From contig BPUI01000001.1 of assembly GCA_019973575.1 (NCBI GenBank), positions 1,562,342-1,626,341 of the forward strand: a stretch of 64,000 nucleotides of DNA, read 5' to 3'. Every line of letters starts with the position of its first letter. Position 1 is the stretch's first letter. This document shows positions 52,385 through 61,400 of the stretch, one piece after another. The stretch is from Gemmatimonadetes bacterium T265 (GTDB lineage Bacteria; Gemmatimonadota; Gemmatimonadetes; Gemmatimonadales; Gemmatimonadaceae). The notes under the pieces are model-generated. The model made no database searches, was not told the DNA's origin, and saw only the letters and a program-made list of their open reading frames with translations. The translations under genes were made by a program, and so were the position numbers.

Positions 52385-53356
52385 ATGCGCCCCGCCGCCC
52401 TCCTCCCCGCCGCGCTCGTCGTCCTCGGCGCGCGCGCCGCGCTCACCCCCGCAACGCGCCCCGCCGCGACGCCCGCCCCGCCGCGCGAGGGCTACGTCGT
52501 CGCCGCCGACTCGACGCGGCTCTACTACCGCGTCGAGGGGAGCGGGCACGACACGATCATCGCCGTGCACGGCGGGCCGGGGGTCGACCTGGAGAGCATT
52601 CGGGCCGACTTCGCGCCGCTCACGCGCGCGCACGTCGTCGTCTTCTACGACCAGCGCGGCACCGGGCGCTCGACGCTCCCCGCCGACACGACGCGGCTGA
52701 GCGCGACGACCCAGATCAGCGACCTCGACGCGGTGCGCCGCCACTTCGGGCTCGCGCGGGTCGCGCTCGTCGCCCACTCGTACGGCCCGCTGCTCGCCGC
52801 GACGTACGCGCTCGCGCACCCGGCGGCGGTGTCGCGGATGGTCTTCTTCGGCGGCGTGCCGCCGCGGCGCGGCGACTACGAGCAGGCGTACGAGCGGACG
52901 ATGAACGCGCACCTCGACAGCACCCAGCGCGCGCGGCTCGCCGACGCCGGCCGGCGGCTCGCCGACCCCGCGGCCGACGCGCGGCAGGCGTGCCGCGACT
53001 ACTGGGCCGTCGCGCTCCGCCCGCGGCTGGCCGAGCCGGACCGGACGCTCCCGCTGCTCCGCTCGGACCTCTGCACGGCCGACGGGCGCGCCATCCGGTA
53101 TGGCCTAACGGTCACCAACCCGACCGTGATGGCGACGTACGGCGACTGGGACCTGCGGCCGGGGCTGCGCACGCTCGACACCCCGACGCTCGTCGTGCAC
53201 GGCGAGGCGGACGCGATCCCGCTCGAGAACGTCCGGGAGTGGGCGGCGGTGATGCCGCACGCGCGGCTCGTGCCCGTGCCGAACGCGGGGCACTTCGCGT
53301 ACGCCGAACGGCCGGACGTCGTGTGGCCGGTCGTACTGCGATTCCTCGCGCGGTGA
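52385..53356 (+). CDS. secreted alpha/beta hydrolase (prolyl aminopeptidase-like)
   Basis: The 323-residue protein has a short hydrophobic N-terminus (possible signal, RPAALLPAALVVLGARAAL), then IIAVHGGPGVD for the oxyanion hole, YDQRGTGRS, nucleophile Ser in VAHSYGPLLAATYA, an Asp in VVHGEADAIP and His in NAGHFAYAE. This matches the S33 proline iminopeptidase group, which trims N-terminal residues. It is separate from hut function despite its position. A 14-bp repeat array begins 30 bases after its stop. Confidence 0.88.
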   Translation: MRPAALLPAALVVLGARAALTPATRPAATPAPPREGYVVAADSTRLYYRVEGSGHDTIIAVHGGPGVDLESIRADFAPLTRAHVVVFYDQRGTGRSTLPADTTRLSATTQISDLDAVRRHFGLARVALVAHSYGPLLAATYALAHPAAVSRMVFFGGVPPRRGDYEQAYERTMNAHLDSTQRARLADAGRRLADPAADARQACRDYWAVALRPRLAEPDRTLPLLRSDLCTADGRAIRYGLTVTNPTVMATYGDWDLRPGLRTLDTPTLVVHGEADAIPLENVREWAAVMPHARLVPVPNAGHFAYAERPDVVWPVVLRFLAR

Positions 53357-53386
53357 AGGGGGCGCGAGTGGTCGGGCGGGTGGTAC

Positions 53387-53555
53387 GGCGCTGTTGGTGA
53401 AACGCTGCTGATGCCGCGCGGTTGTCGGGGCGCGGTTGGAACGGCGCTGTTGGCAAGGCGGCGCACCCAGCCGGCTCTGACTGCTTTATCAACAGCGCCC
53501 CCTCAACCGCGTTTCACCAACAGCGCCCGACCAACAGCGTGGTATCAACAGCGCC
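53387..53555. repeat. ten 14-bp repeats in two opposed arrays of five
   Basis: The unit GGCGCTGTTG plus four variable bases repeats at 53387, 53401, 53415, 53429 and 53443. The reverse complement CAACAGCGCC repeats at 53490, 53504, 53518, 53532 and 53546, always in steps of exactly 14 bp. Some units are perfect, others differ at one to four of ten positions. A 19-bp perfect inverted match links 53387-53405 with 53509-53527. The two arrays flank a 37-bp centre (53453-53489). It lies between the hut-side hydrolase gene and the divergent pair of the cytoskeleton-like cluster. A huge hairpin or an iteron-like protein-binding array are the two main readings. Confidence 0.9.
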
Positions 53556-53571
53556 GTGTCACCCGCCGGAC

Positions 53572-54465
53572 TCACCCCCCCGGACACCCTGTGACATCCA
53601 CCCCCGGCGTCGACCGGTCCTCGCACGCCGCCGCGGCGAGCGCGCGCAACCGCTCCGCGCGGAGGCGCAGGGCGCGCACCGACTCCGACGAGGTCTGCCC
53701 GTCGCCGCGCAGCGCGTCGACGGCGTCGAGCGCCGCGGTCGCGGTGCCGTAGGCGCGGCCGGGCGCGTTGGCGCCGTAGCTGTTGCTCGCGTCGTCGAGC
53801 ATGGCTTCGACGTCCGCGGCGGTGCGGCCGGCGGCAGCGGGCGGGGGCGCGGCGGGCGCGGCACGGCGCGCGGCCGGGTTGGCGCGGGCGGGCGCGTCGG
53901 ACGACCCGGCGGGGGACGGCGCGGCGGGCGGCCCGGTCGGGACGGGCATCGCCGTCGCGTCCAGCGGGTCGGTGAGCTCGTGCGGCGACGACCGGCGGTG
54001 CGCGCGGCCGTCTTCGGGCGTCGAGGCGCGGCCCGTCGCGCCGCGGTGCGCGGGCGGGTGCCGCGCCGGCTCCGGCGACTGGCGGTGCGTGACGTAGTAG
54101 CCCGCCGCGGAGAGCGCGACGAGCCCGAGGAGCAGCCGGCCGCCGCCGCCCCGGCGCGCGCGCGCGGGCGCGGCTTCGCGGGCCACCGCCGCCGGCGCCG
54201 CGGGCCGGGCGGGGGTGACGGCCGGCCCGGGCTCGGCCGGCACGTATGGTGGCACGTACGGCGGCGGCACGGCGGCCGGCGGCGCAGCGGCCCGCGTCGC
54301 GCGGGCGGGACCCGCGGGCGGCGCGTACGCGGCCGGCGCATACGCGGGCGTCGCGCGCGGCGCGGCGGCCGGCACCGGGGGCGCGCCCGCGGCGCGGCCG
54401 ACGTCGGCCGCCGCGAAGTCGCGCACCACCGCGGCCAACTCCGGCATCACGTTAGGCTCCGTCAT
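53572..54465 (-). CDS. Pro/Ala-rich single-pass membrane protein of the cytoskeleton-like cluster
   Basis: The 297-residue protein starts MTEPNVMPELAAVVRDFAAADVG. It has a Pro/Ala/Tyr-rich cytoplasmic part (PPYVPPYVPAEP), then one membrane helix (RLLLGLVALSAAGYYV, about residue 115) after a basic patch, a His/Arg/Ser-rich linker and a helical C-terminal domain with a Cys pair. I recognise no family. A GGAGGAG site precedes the ATG at 54465. It diverges from the VWA lipoprotein gene with a 131-bp gap, which suggests common control and function. Confidence 0.7.
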   Translation of the reverse strand: MTEPNVMPELAAVVRDFAAADVGRAAGAPPVPAAAPRATPAYAPAAYAPPAGPARATRAAAPPAAVPPPYVPPYVPAEPGPAVTPARPAAPAAVAREAAPARARRGGGGRLLLGLVALSAAGYYVTHRQSPEPARHPPAHRGATGRASTPEDGRAHRRSSPHELTDPLDATAMPVPTGPPAAPSPAGSSDAPARANPAARRAAPAAPPPAAAGRTAADVEAMLDDASNSYGANAPGRAYGTATAALDAVDALRGDGQTSSESVRALRLRAERLRALAAAACEDRSTPGVDVTGCPGG

Positions 54466-54596
54466 CGCTCGACGCTCCTCCGCACGACCGCCACATGACA
54501 GAGACCCCGCCCGGGCCCCGTCCCGTCGCGGGAAGATAGATTGGCCCCGCCCGGCGCGAGCACGCGCGACGCGAGCACGCCGACCGCCCTCACCCC

Positions 54597-55979
54597 GTGA
54601 GCCCGATTCTACCCGAGCGCGTAGCGCCCAGGCTACCCACGTACGCCTACCCACGCCCGGTACGGGGCCCCATACGGCGCCCGGCCGCCGCGCGCGCGCG
54701 CGCCGCGCCGGTCGCCGTCGCGGTGATCGCCGCTGCGCTGGGCGCCGCCGGATGCCACGGCGAGGACCGCGCGGTGCGCGACGCGTCGCGCGCGCTCGCG
54801 ACCCGCGCAGCCGCCGAGGGTGGGCCGGCCGCCCCCGCCGCGGCGCGCCCGGGGCCGGCCGGCGGCGGCTACGTGCTCTACGTCGACGGCAGCCAGTCGA
54901 TGGCCGGCTACGCGGGATGCCGCGTCGCCCCGACCACGTTCGACGAGACGATCGATCGCCTCGCCGTCGACCTCGGCGTGACGACGCTCCAGCGCTTCGG
55001 CACGGGCGGCAGCGCGCGCGCCATCCTCGAGCCGACCGCGATCTCCCCCGCAGTCCACTGCCCGGCCTTTTACGACCGGGCGCAGAACCCGGACGCCGAG
55101 CTGTACCAGCGCATCCTCGACGACTCCGCGGGGCGCGTGCACGTCTACGTCACCGACGGCGTGCAGTCGGACCTCTCCGCCACGCAGTCGCCGAGCGTGC
55201 GGCTGCTACGGGCGTGGATCGACCGCGGGCGGCCGCTCGCCATCCTCGCGCTGCGCAGCCACTTCGACGGGCGCGGGTGGTCGGAGGCGCGGAAGCAGTG
55301 GACGGGGCGCTGGCAGGCGGACGCGCGCCCGTTCTACGTGCTGCTCTTCGCGCCGACCAACGACCAGCTCGACCGCACGCTGGCGCGGCTCTCGGCCGCC
55401 GTGCGCGAGCGCGCGCAGCTGCTCCGCTTCGGCGACGGCGCGCTGCGCTGCACGACGGAGCCCGGCACGCTCCCGCGCCTCGCCGAGAGCGCCGCGCCGG
55501 CGTGGGACATGTACGGCGCGCGGACGACCCGCGCGCTCGTGAGCACCGGCGCGGCCGTGGCCCGGCTCGCGTGCGCGGCGCGCGACGGCTTCCCCGTCGG
55601 CGGCGTGCGGCTCGTGACCGACCGGGTGACCTACGGGCGGTGGACGGGGAGCACCTTCACGTACCCCGCCGACGCGCCCGCGGGCGTGAGCGTGACGGCG
55701 GACTCGGTCGTCGCCGTCGCGGGCGGCTTCCAGACGTTCGTCCGCGCCCGGCTCGGCGACGACCCGGCGACGCGCTTCGGCTTCTTCGCGGCGCGCCTCG
55801 CGCCCGGCGCGGCCAGCGTGAGCCCGGCGGTCGCGGCGCTCTCGACCGACTCCGACGCTGAACCCGCGTCGGCCGATCGTACGTATCGCTTTGCGTGGGT
55901 CGTCGAGCAGCTGCTGCGCGCGCAGGTGGAACGGTCGCTGCCGCGGGCGGACGTGGCGTTCACGGTGACGTACCGGTGA
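54597..55979 (+). CDS. VWA-domain lipoprotein of the cytoskeleton-like cluster
   Basis: The 460-residue protein has a long basic leader, then a lipobox LGAAGC near residue 53. A von Willebrand A-like domain follows, with the MIDAS DxSxS motif as D97-G98-S99-Q100-S101 and later VHVYVTDGVQSDL with the second metal Asp. The C-terminal 200 residues look like a beta-rich domain. VWA domains bind partners through a metal ion. It starts with GTG at 54597; a TAGATT box at 54537-54542 may be its -10. A membrane protein and tubulin-like gene follow on the same strand. Confidence 0.82.
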   Translation: MSPILPERVAPRLPTYAYPRPVRGPIRRPAAARARAAPVAVAVIAAALGAAGCHGEDRAVRDASRALATRAAAEGGPAAPAAARPGPAGGGYVLYVDGSQSMAGYAGCRVAPTTFDETIDRLAVDLGVTTLQRFGTGGSARAILEPTAISPAVHCPAFYDRAQNPDAELYQRILDDSAGRVHVYVTDGVQSDLSATQSPSVRLLRAWIDRGRPLAILALRSHFDGRGWSEARKQWTGRWQADARPFYVLLFAPTNDQLDRTLARLSAAVRERAQLLRFGDGALRCTTEPGTLPRLAESAAPAWDMYGARTTRALVSTGAAVARLACAARDGFPVGGVRLVTDRVTYGRWTGSTFTYPADAPAGVSVTADSVVAVAGGFQTFVRARLGDDPATRFGFFAARLAPGAASVSPAVAALSTDSDAEPASADRTYRFAWVVEQLLRAQVERSLPRADVAFTVTYR

Positions 55980-56043
55980 GCCCCGTCGGCTAGCGCGGAT
56001 CGTGCACCGGCGCGCGTGCAGGGAGGCGGTCACGACCTGCGGG

Positions 56044-56163
56044 CTGTCATCCTGAGCCGGAGCGCAGCGCAGGCGAAGGATCGCGGTCCGAGGCGACCGG
56101 CCCGATCCGACCCCGCGCCGGACCGTTGCCAGGACAGCGATCCTTCGCTGCGCTCAGGATGAC
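56044..56163. repeat. REP-like inverted pair, copy B
   Basis: The left arm (56044-56084) has CTGTCATCC, GAGCGCAGCG and GAAGGATCGC in order with short insertions. The right arm (56133-56163) runs GACAGCGATCC, TTCGCTGCGCTC, AGGATGAC. It occupies most of the 242-base gap between the VWA gene and the small membrane protein gene. It belongs to the same family as copies at 50031 and 58335. Confidence 0.85.
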
Positions 56164-56221
56164 CGTTGGCTCGCTCGCCTTTCTCGTCTTCCCCGTCGCG
56201 CCTCACATTCCGCCTCCTCCC

Positions 56222-56704
56222 GTGCGCCCCATCTACTGGCTGCTCGCCTTCGTCGCGCTCGCCCTCGCGATCGTCTCGTTCGGCTTCTTCACCTCCCCCG
56301 AGAGCCAGCAGGTCGCGGCCGAGTCGCTCGACCAGTGGTACCTGCAGGCGACGCTCTTCGCCGCGCTGTTAGGCGGCCTCGCGGGGCTCGGCGGCGGGCT
56401 GCTCGTCCCGCGCGCGGTGCACAGCCGCCCGGGCGAGCCGACCGCGGTGCTGCACCGGCGCGTCGTGACGTGGGGGCTGCTGAGCGGCGTCGCCGCGCTG
56501 CTGCTCACGCTCCTGCTGACGCTCGGGCTCGCCTACAACAAGGCCGACTGGCAGCTCACGCCGTCGGGCCGCGTCGGGCTGGTCGCCGGGGGCGGGAAGT
56601 ACCTCGGCGTGCTCGGCGCGGCGTGGCTCGTCGCCGCGCTGGTCTTCGCCGGGCTCGTCACGGCCCGCCCGTGGGAAGGGCGCGCGGCGGTCACGGGACG
56701 TTAG
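56222..56704 (+). CDS. four-helix membrane protein of the cytoskeleton-like cluster
   Basis: The 160-residue protein has four clear membrane helices: IYWLLAFVALALAIVSFGFF, TLFAALLGGLAGLGGGLLV, WGLLSGVAALLLTLLLTLGL and LGVLGAAWLVAALVFAGLV. No family is recognised. The GTG at 56222 opens the first helix; an earlier GTG could add a short leader. Its TAG stop is inside a GTTAGGC heptamer and the tubulin-like gene starts 16 bases later, so the two are surely cotranscribed. It could anchor the tubulin-like protein to the membrane. Confidence 0.75.
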   Translation: MRPIYWLLAFVALALAIVSFGFFTSPESQQVAAESLDQWYLQATLFAALLGGLAGLGGGLLVPRAVHSRPGEPTAVLHRRVVTWGLLSGVAALLLTLLLTLGLAYNKADWQLTPSGRVGLVAGGGKYLGVLGAAWLVAALVFAGLVTARPWEGRAAVTGR

Positions 56705-56720
56705 GCACCTTCTACTGCCC

Positions 56721-58289
56721 ATGGCCACCACGTCCAACTTCGTCCTCGCCTTCGGCGGCACGGGCGCGCGCTGCGCCGAGGCGCTCGCGCACCTCGCGGC
56801 GGCGCGCGTGCTCGCCGAGCCGACCTACGTGCTGCTCGTCGACCCGGATGAGAACAACGGCAACACGCAGCGCGCGGTCGACCAGCTCGTGCGCTACCAC
56901 GAGCTGCACGCCGCGCTCGACGCCGACGCGGCCGGGGCGGCGTCGCCCTTCTTTTCGACGCCGCTCAACCTGCGCCCGGGCGACGCGACGGCGACCGAGG
57001 GGCGCGATTCGTTCCTCTGGAAGTACGGCAACGCCACGCGCCGCTGGCGCGACCTGCTGCACTACTCGCCGAGTACGGAAGGCGGCGGCGGGGTGAACGC
57101 GCTCTACGAGCTGCTCTACGACGAGGGCGACCTCGACATGACGTTCGAGCAGGGCTACGTCGGCCGGGCGCACGTCGGCGCGCTCGACATGTTCCAGACC
57201 TTCCGGCGCGCGGCGAGTACGTCGGCGACGGCGCCCGCGGCGGGCGAGCGGGTGAACGACGCGCTGACGCGCTTCCTCGACGCGCTCGAGGCGGCGGCCA
57301 AGGGGAGCGGCGCGCGCGTCGTCGTCGTCGGCTCGATCTTCGGCGGGACGGGCGCGTCGGGGCTCCCCGCGGTGCCGCCCTTCCTGCGCGAGCACCCGCG
57401 CTTCCAGGACCTGCAGCGCAACCTGCGCGTCGGCTGCGTGCAGCTCGCGCCGTACTTCTCGTTCAACGCCGCGGAGGACCCCAACCTCCCCGACAGCCGG
57501 CTGCACCCGATCACGACCAAGTCGTCGCTCTTTCATTACGGCACGACGCCGGTGGGCTACGACCGCGTGTACCTCGTGGGCGCGCCGGAGCGGAGCCCGA
57601 CCAACGACGGCGCGCCGGTGCGCGGCGGGACGGCGCAGAAGAACCGCGCGCACTACGCGGAGCTGGCCGCGGCGCTCGCGGTCGTGAACTTCTTCCGCGA
57701 CCCGCCGGCCGAGCGCGCGCCGGAGGGGGAGGCGCCGCCCGTGTACGCGGCGTATTCGGAGGGGACGACGTACGACGCCTTCCCCGACGCGGCGCCGCTG
57801 CAGCTGCGGCGCAACCTCGTCTCGTTCGCGACGGCGTGCGCGCTGCACGCGATGTACCTCGCGCCCAACGTCGGGGCGCTCGGCGACAGCGCGTTCATGG
57901 CGGTGATGCGGCAGGAGACGGGGGCGCGGATCGAGCCCGGGAACGCGGCGTTCGACGCGTTCACGCGCTTCGCGGCGCGCTTCCTCGACTGGATGACCGA
58001 GGTCGACGCGCAGGCCGACGGGCTGCTCTCGGACTCGTTCCCACGCGACGTGCGGCGCTACCTGGAGAACCCGGACGGCTACTACCGCGACCGCCCGGAC
58101 GGCGGGCCGCTCGCGCAGGTCGCGCCGGGCGCGGCGGCGCGCGGGCAGCCGTACACGGAGCTCTACACGAAGCGCATCGGCGGCGTGCGGCGCGGGCAGA
58201 TCCACCAGCGCACGCCGGTGGGCTTCTACCTGGAGCTGCTGACGCGCGCGGCCGACGACTTCTGCGCGACGTTGTATCCGAACTGGTGA
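56721..58289 (+). CDS. tubulin/FtsZ-superfamily-like GTPase
   Basis: The 522-residue protein begins FVLAFGGTGARCAEALAHLA, a nucleotide-binding start in the style of FtsZ. It then has VVVVGSIFGGTGASGLPAV with the tubulin signature loop F207-G-G-T-G-A-S-G214. The part after it (VGCVQLAPYFSF, then TKSSLFHYG) fits the core beta strands and helices of tubulin-like proteins outside the classical FtsZ family. It should bind GTP and might polymerise. It is longer than FtsZ and lacks its C-terminal tail. It is cotranscribed with the four-helix membrane protein, and the actin/Hsp70-like gene follows. Confidence 0.8.
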   Translation: MATTSNFVLAFGGTGARCAEALAHLAAARVLAEPTYVLLVDPDENNGNTQRAVDQLVRYHELHAALDADAAGAASPFFSTPLNLRPGDATATEGRDSFLWKYGNATRRWRDLLHYSPSTEGGGGVNALYELLYDEGDLDMTFEQGYVGRAHVGALDMFQTFRRAASTSATAPAAGERVNDALTRFLDALEAAAKGSGARVVVVGSIFGGTGASGLPAVPPFLREHPRFQDLQRNLRVGCVQLAPYFSFNAAEDPNLPDSRLHPITTKSSLFHYGTTPVGYDRVYLVGAPERSPTNDGAPVRGGTAQKNRAHYAELAAALAVVNFFRDPPAERAPEGEAPPVYAAYSEGTTYDAFPDAAPLQLRRNLVSFATACALHAMYLAPNVGALGDSAFMAVMRQETGARIEPGNAAFDAFTRFAARFLDWMTEVDAQADGLLSDSFPRDVRRYLENPDGYYRDRPDGGPLAQVAPGAAARGQPYTELYTKRIGGVRRGQIHQRTPVGFYLELLTRAADDFCATLYPNW

Positions 58290-58334
58290 ACGGGCGCGTG
58301 CCACCCGGTTCGGGGTCGTCCCGACTGCGCCGTC

Positions 58335-58403
58335 TGTCATCCCGAGCGCAGCGAGGGATCGGCGCGCGCGGCGGAGCGATCCTTCGCTGCGCTCGGGATG
58401 ACA
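58335..58403. repeat. REP-like inverted pair, copy C
   Basis: The left arm TGTCATCCC, GAGCGCAGCGA, GGGATC (58335-58360) pairs with the right arm 58376-58403 across 15 bases, the most compact of the three copies, and would form a long hairpin. It lies between the tubulin-like gene and the actin/Hsp70-like gene and could set their relative expression. Confidence 0.87.
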
Positions 58404-58452
58404 GCCCCGGGACCGTGATGACGCAAGGCCATACACCCGCGACGTACCTGCC

Positions 58453-61400
58453 ATGACCGCCCCGACGACCCCGTCGCCCGCCGCGCCCTCCGCCGCGCCG
58501 CCCTTCCTCCCGCGGCTCGACCCCGACTTCCCGGCCGGGGCGCGCGCCGCGCGCTGGTCCGCGTTAGGCGGCGACGAGCTCGTGAAGTTCGCCGGCCACA
58601 TCACGCTCCCCGAGGACGCGGTCGGCCCCGACAAGGTCGAGCGCCTGAGCCTGCCGTCGCCGTGGGCGCGGGCGCTCCTCTTCGAGCACACGCTGCTCTA
58701 CCGCAACCCGCACCCGGCGCGCGCGCAGATCCGCGGCGAGTGGCGCGGGCTGTTGGGCCTGATCGCCCTCTCGGAGCTGTTCGGCCAGGGGCAGCTCACG
58801 GTCCAGCACGTGCCGCTCCGCGGGACGCCGCTCGCCGAGATGTACCCGGGCGGGTGGCCCGCGGCGGCGGAGATGTCGCTCCTCTACTGGAACCGGCAGC
58901 TCGTCGGGTCGTCGTCGCCGGTAACGCTGGTGTTCACCGGGCGCCGGCCGCTCGACCCGGCGCGCGTGCAGCTTCCCTTCCTGCGCGCCGGCCGCCTCGC
59001 CGACCCGCTGGAGGTGTACCGGCCGCAGCCCGGCGAGGTGGCCTCCGCGTCGGCGCGGCGCGTGCTGCTCGTGCTCACGGCGTGGGTGCGCCGCACCTAC
59101 GAGGCGGTGCGCGACCGCGCTGCGCTCGACGCGGCGCTCGGCCGGCTGGCGGGGGAGGGCGGGGGCGTGTCGCGCCGCCGGCGGCTGGAGGAGGAGCTCC
59201 GCGCGTGGTACGGCGAGTGCGCGGCCACGTTAGGCGGCGAGGCCGAGGCGCGCGAGCGGACGGCGGAGCTGGAGCTGGACGCGGGCGCGGAGCTCTTCCG
59301 CGCGCCGCTCGACTTCGTGCACCCGCTGCGCGTCGAGGCGGCGGTCGAGCCGCACCCGTTCGCGCTCGCGAGCGCGCCGGCGACGATCGTCGACCCGGCG
59401 GGCGGGCGCCTGCTCGACCGCGCGGGGAACCCGGTGCACGGCCGGCTGCCGGTGCGCGGCGCGGTCGAGGTGGACGTCGCGCACGGCGAGGTGCACGGCT
59501 CGGTCGCGCGCACGCTCCTCGCCGGCGAGCGCCGCCTCGCGCTGGACGACCTGTTCGAGGAGCGGCTCATCAAGCTGCTCGCGCCCGACGAAGAGGTGGA
59601 CCCCGCGTTCGCGCGCCTGCTCGTCGCCGGCGGGACGCGCTACTTCCTGCCGCTCCGGGTCGAGGTCGCCGCGGGCGCGCTCGACGACGCGACGCTGGCG
59701 ACGGTGACGGCGGAGGACCGGCGCGACCGCGGCGTGGTCGCGGTCCGGCTGGACCTGCCGCTGCAGGGCGAGCGCGTGCTGCGCTTCGAGCGCGAGTACC
59801 CGCGGCACGGCGGCGTGGTCGAGGTCGCGCTCAGCAACCTGTGGGTGTGGCCCAACTTCGAGCGCGCGGGGTGGAAGAGCTACTTCTGGGCGAACGCGGC
59901 CCCGCCGGCCGCGGCGTCCAACGCGGCGCGCTTCGAGCCCGTCGCGCCGGCGGCCGGGGAGACGCGGGCGGAGTTCGCGCCCGACGGCGCCGCGGGCACG
60001 CGCTGGGGGCTCTCGGACCGGCCGCTCCGGCTCTGGCAGGTGACGGCGGCGCAGGGCGCGGCGCGCGCCGGCGCCGGGTACGGGAACGGCTCGGCGCCGG
60101 TCGCGCGCGGGCTGCTCGTCGTCCGGCCGCCGAACGTGACCGCGCCCGGCGCGCCCGACGACCTGGAGCTCTGGCGCAAGCCGTGGCGCGTCGCGGTCGA
60201 CTTCGGCAGCACGCACACGCTCGCCTTCGTGAAGCCCAAGGGGGCCGACGAGGCGCGCGAGCTGCCGCTCGCCAACCGCACGGTGCGCGTGTTGGGCCCG
60301 GGGCGCGACGTCGAGTTCAACTTCTTCACCTTCCGACAGGAACCCGCCACCCCGCCCGGCGCGCCGACGCTGCTCTGGATGCCCGCGGACCGGCCGGTCA
60401 ACCCGCGCGACTTCCCGCACAAGCGCTGGCTGCCCGGGCACGGGCTCGCCTTCTACGGCACGGACGTGAAGGGGCGCTCGTGGACGAGCCTGCGCTCCGA
60501 CCTCAAGTGGCGCCCGATGGCCGGCGGCCCCGAGAAGCTCGAGGCCGACCTCGCGTTCAAGAACTACCTCTCGCACTTCTGCCTCCTGATCGGCGCGGAG
60601 GCCGCGGCGCGCGAGGCGCGGCTCGAGACCGTGTACGCGTCGTACCCGGGCGTCTTCTCGCAGAACCAGCGCGAGGCGTTCGAGGCGACGCTGCAGGCGG
60701 CCGTCGCCGCGGCCAACCCCGCCCTCCCCGCGGGCGTCGAGGTCAACTCCGACGGCGAGGAGGAGACGACGAACGCGACGCCTAACGGAGAGCGCGCGGC
60801 CGAGGTGCAGCGGATCGCCGTCGAGCTGCCGTGCGACGAGGCGACGGCGCTCGAGGCGTACTTCGCGCACCGGCGCGTCGACGTCGAGGGGCAGGGGCTG
60901 TTCGCCGTCGACGTCGGCGGGAGCACGTCGGACTTCGTCATCCGCCGCGTCGACGCGGAGCCGGTGTACGCGTCGATCCGCTTCGCGGGCAACGTCGTCA
61001 ACCGGATCATCGGCGCGGACCGGCGCACGGTGGAAGCCGTGGCGTACGCGCTGCGGAGCGACTTCGTCGGCCTCCCCGCGCCGCAGGTGGAGCGCATCTC
61101 GCGCCTCCTCACCGACCCGGAGAAGCGGGCCGTCGGCGCGGGGCTGCTCATCCGCACGCTCGCCGCGACGGGCGGCGACGGCGAGACGACGCGCAAGTTC
61201 GCCAAGGCCCTACTCTCGGCCGGCCCCGACGGGCAGCGCGTGCTCGCCGCGGTCGCCTACCTGTTCGCGACTAACGCGTTCTTCATGGGGCTGATGGCCT
61301 ACCCGATGGAGCCCGGGCGCGAGGAGGAAGGCTACGTGCTCCACCTCGCCGGCCGCGGCGCGCTCCTCCTCGACTGGATCTCGGCGCTCCGCAACGCGCG

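Noticed and set aside
53387-53555. CRISPR array
   Set aside because: Units are 14 bp with only four variable bases, they reverse direction midway, and no cas gene is present.
56721-58289. Identification as plasmid TubZ with tubC at 53387-53555
   Set aside because: No TubR-like gene or plasmid backbone is seen and the protein is too divergent; kept only as an analogy.
56712-58691. 659-codon frame opposite the tubulin-like gene
   Set aside because: Shadow frame without motifs; the plus strand has the GGTGASG loop and a ribosome-coupled context.
12575-59235. TTA codons as a developmental switch like bldA in Streptomyces
   Set aside because: TTA here is tied to a fixed heptamer also found out of frame and between genes, and occurs in housekeeping genes such as transketolase and hutU.
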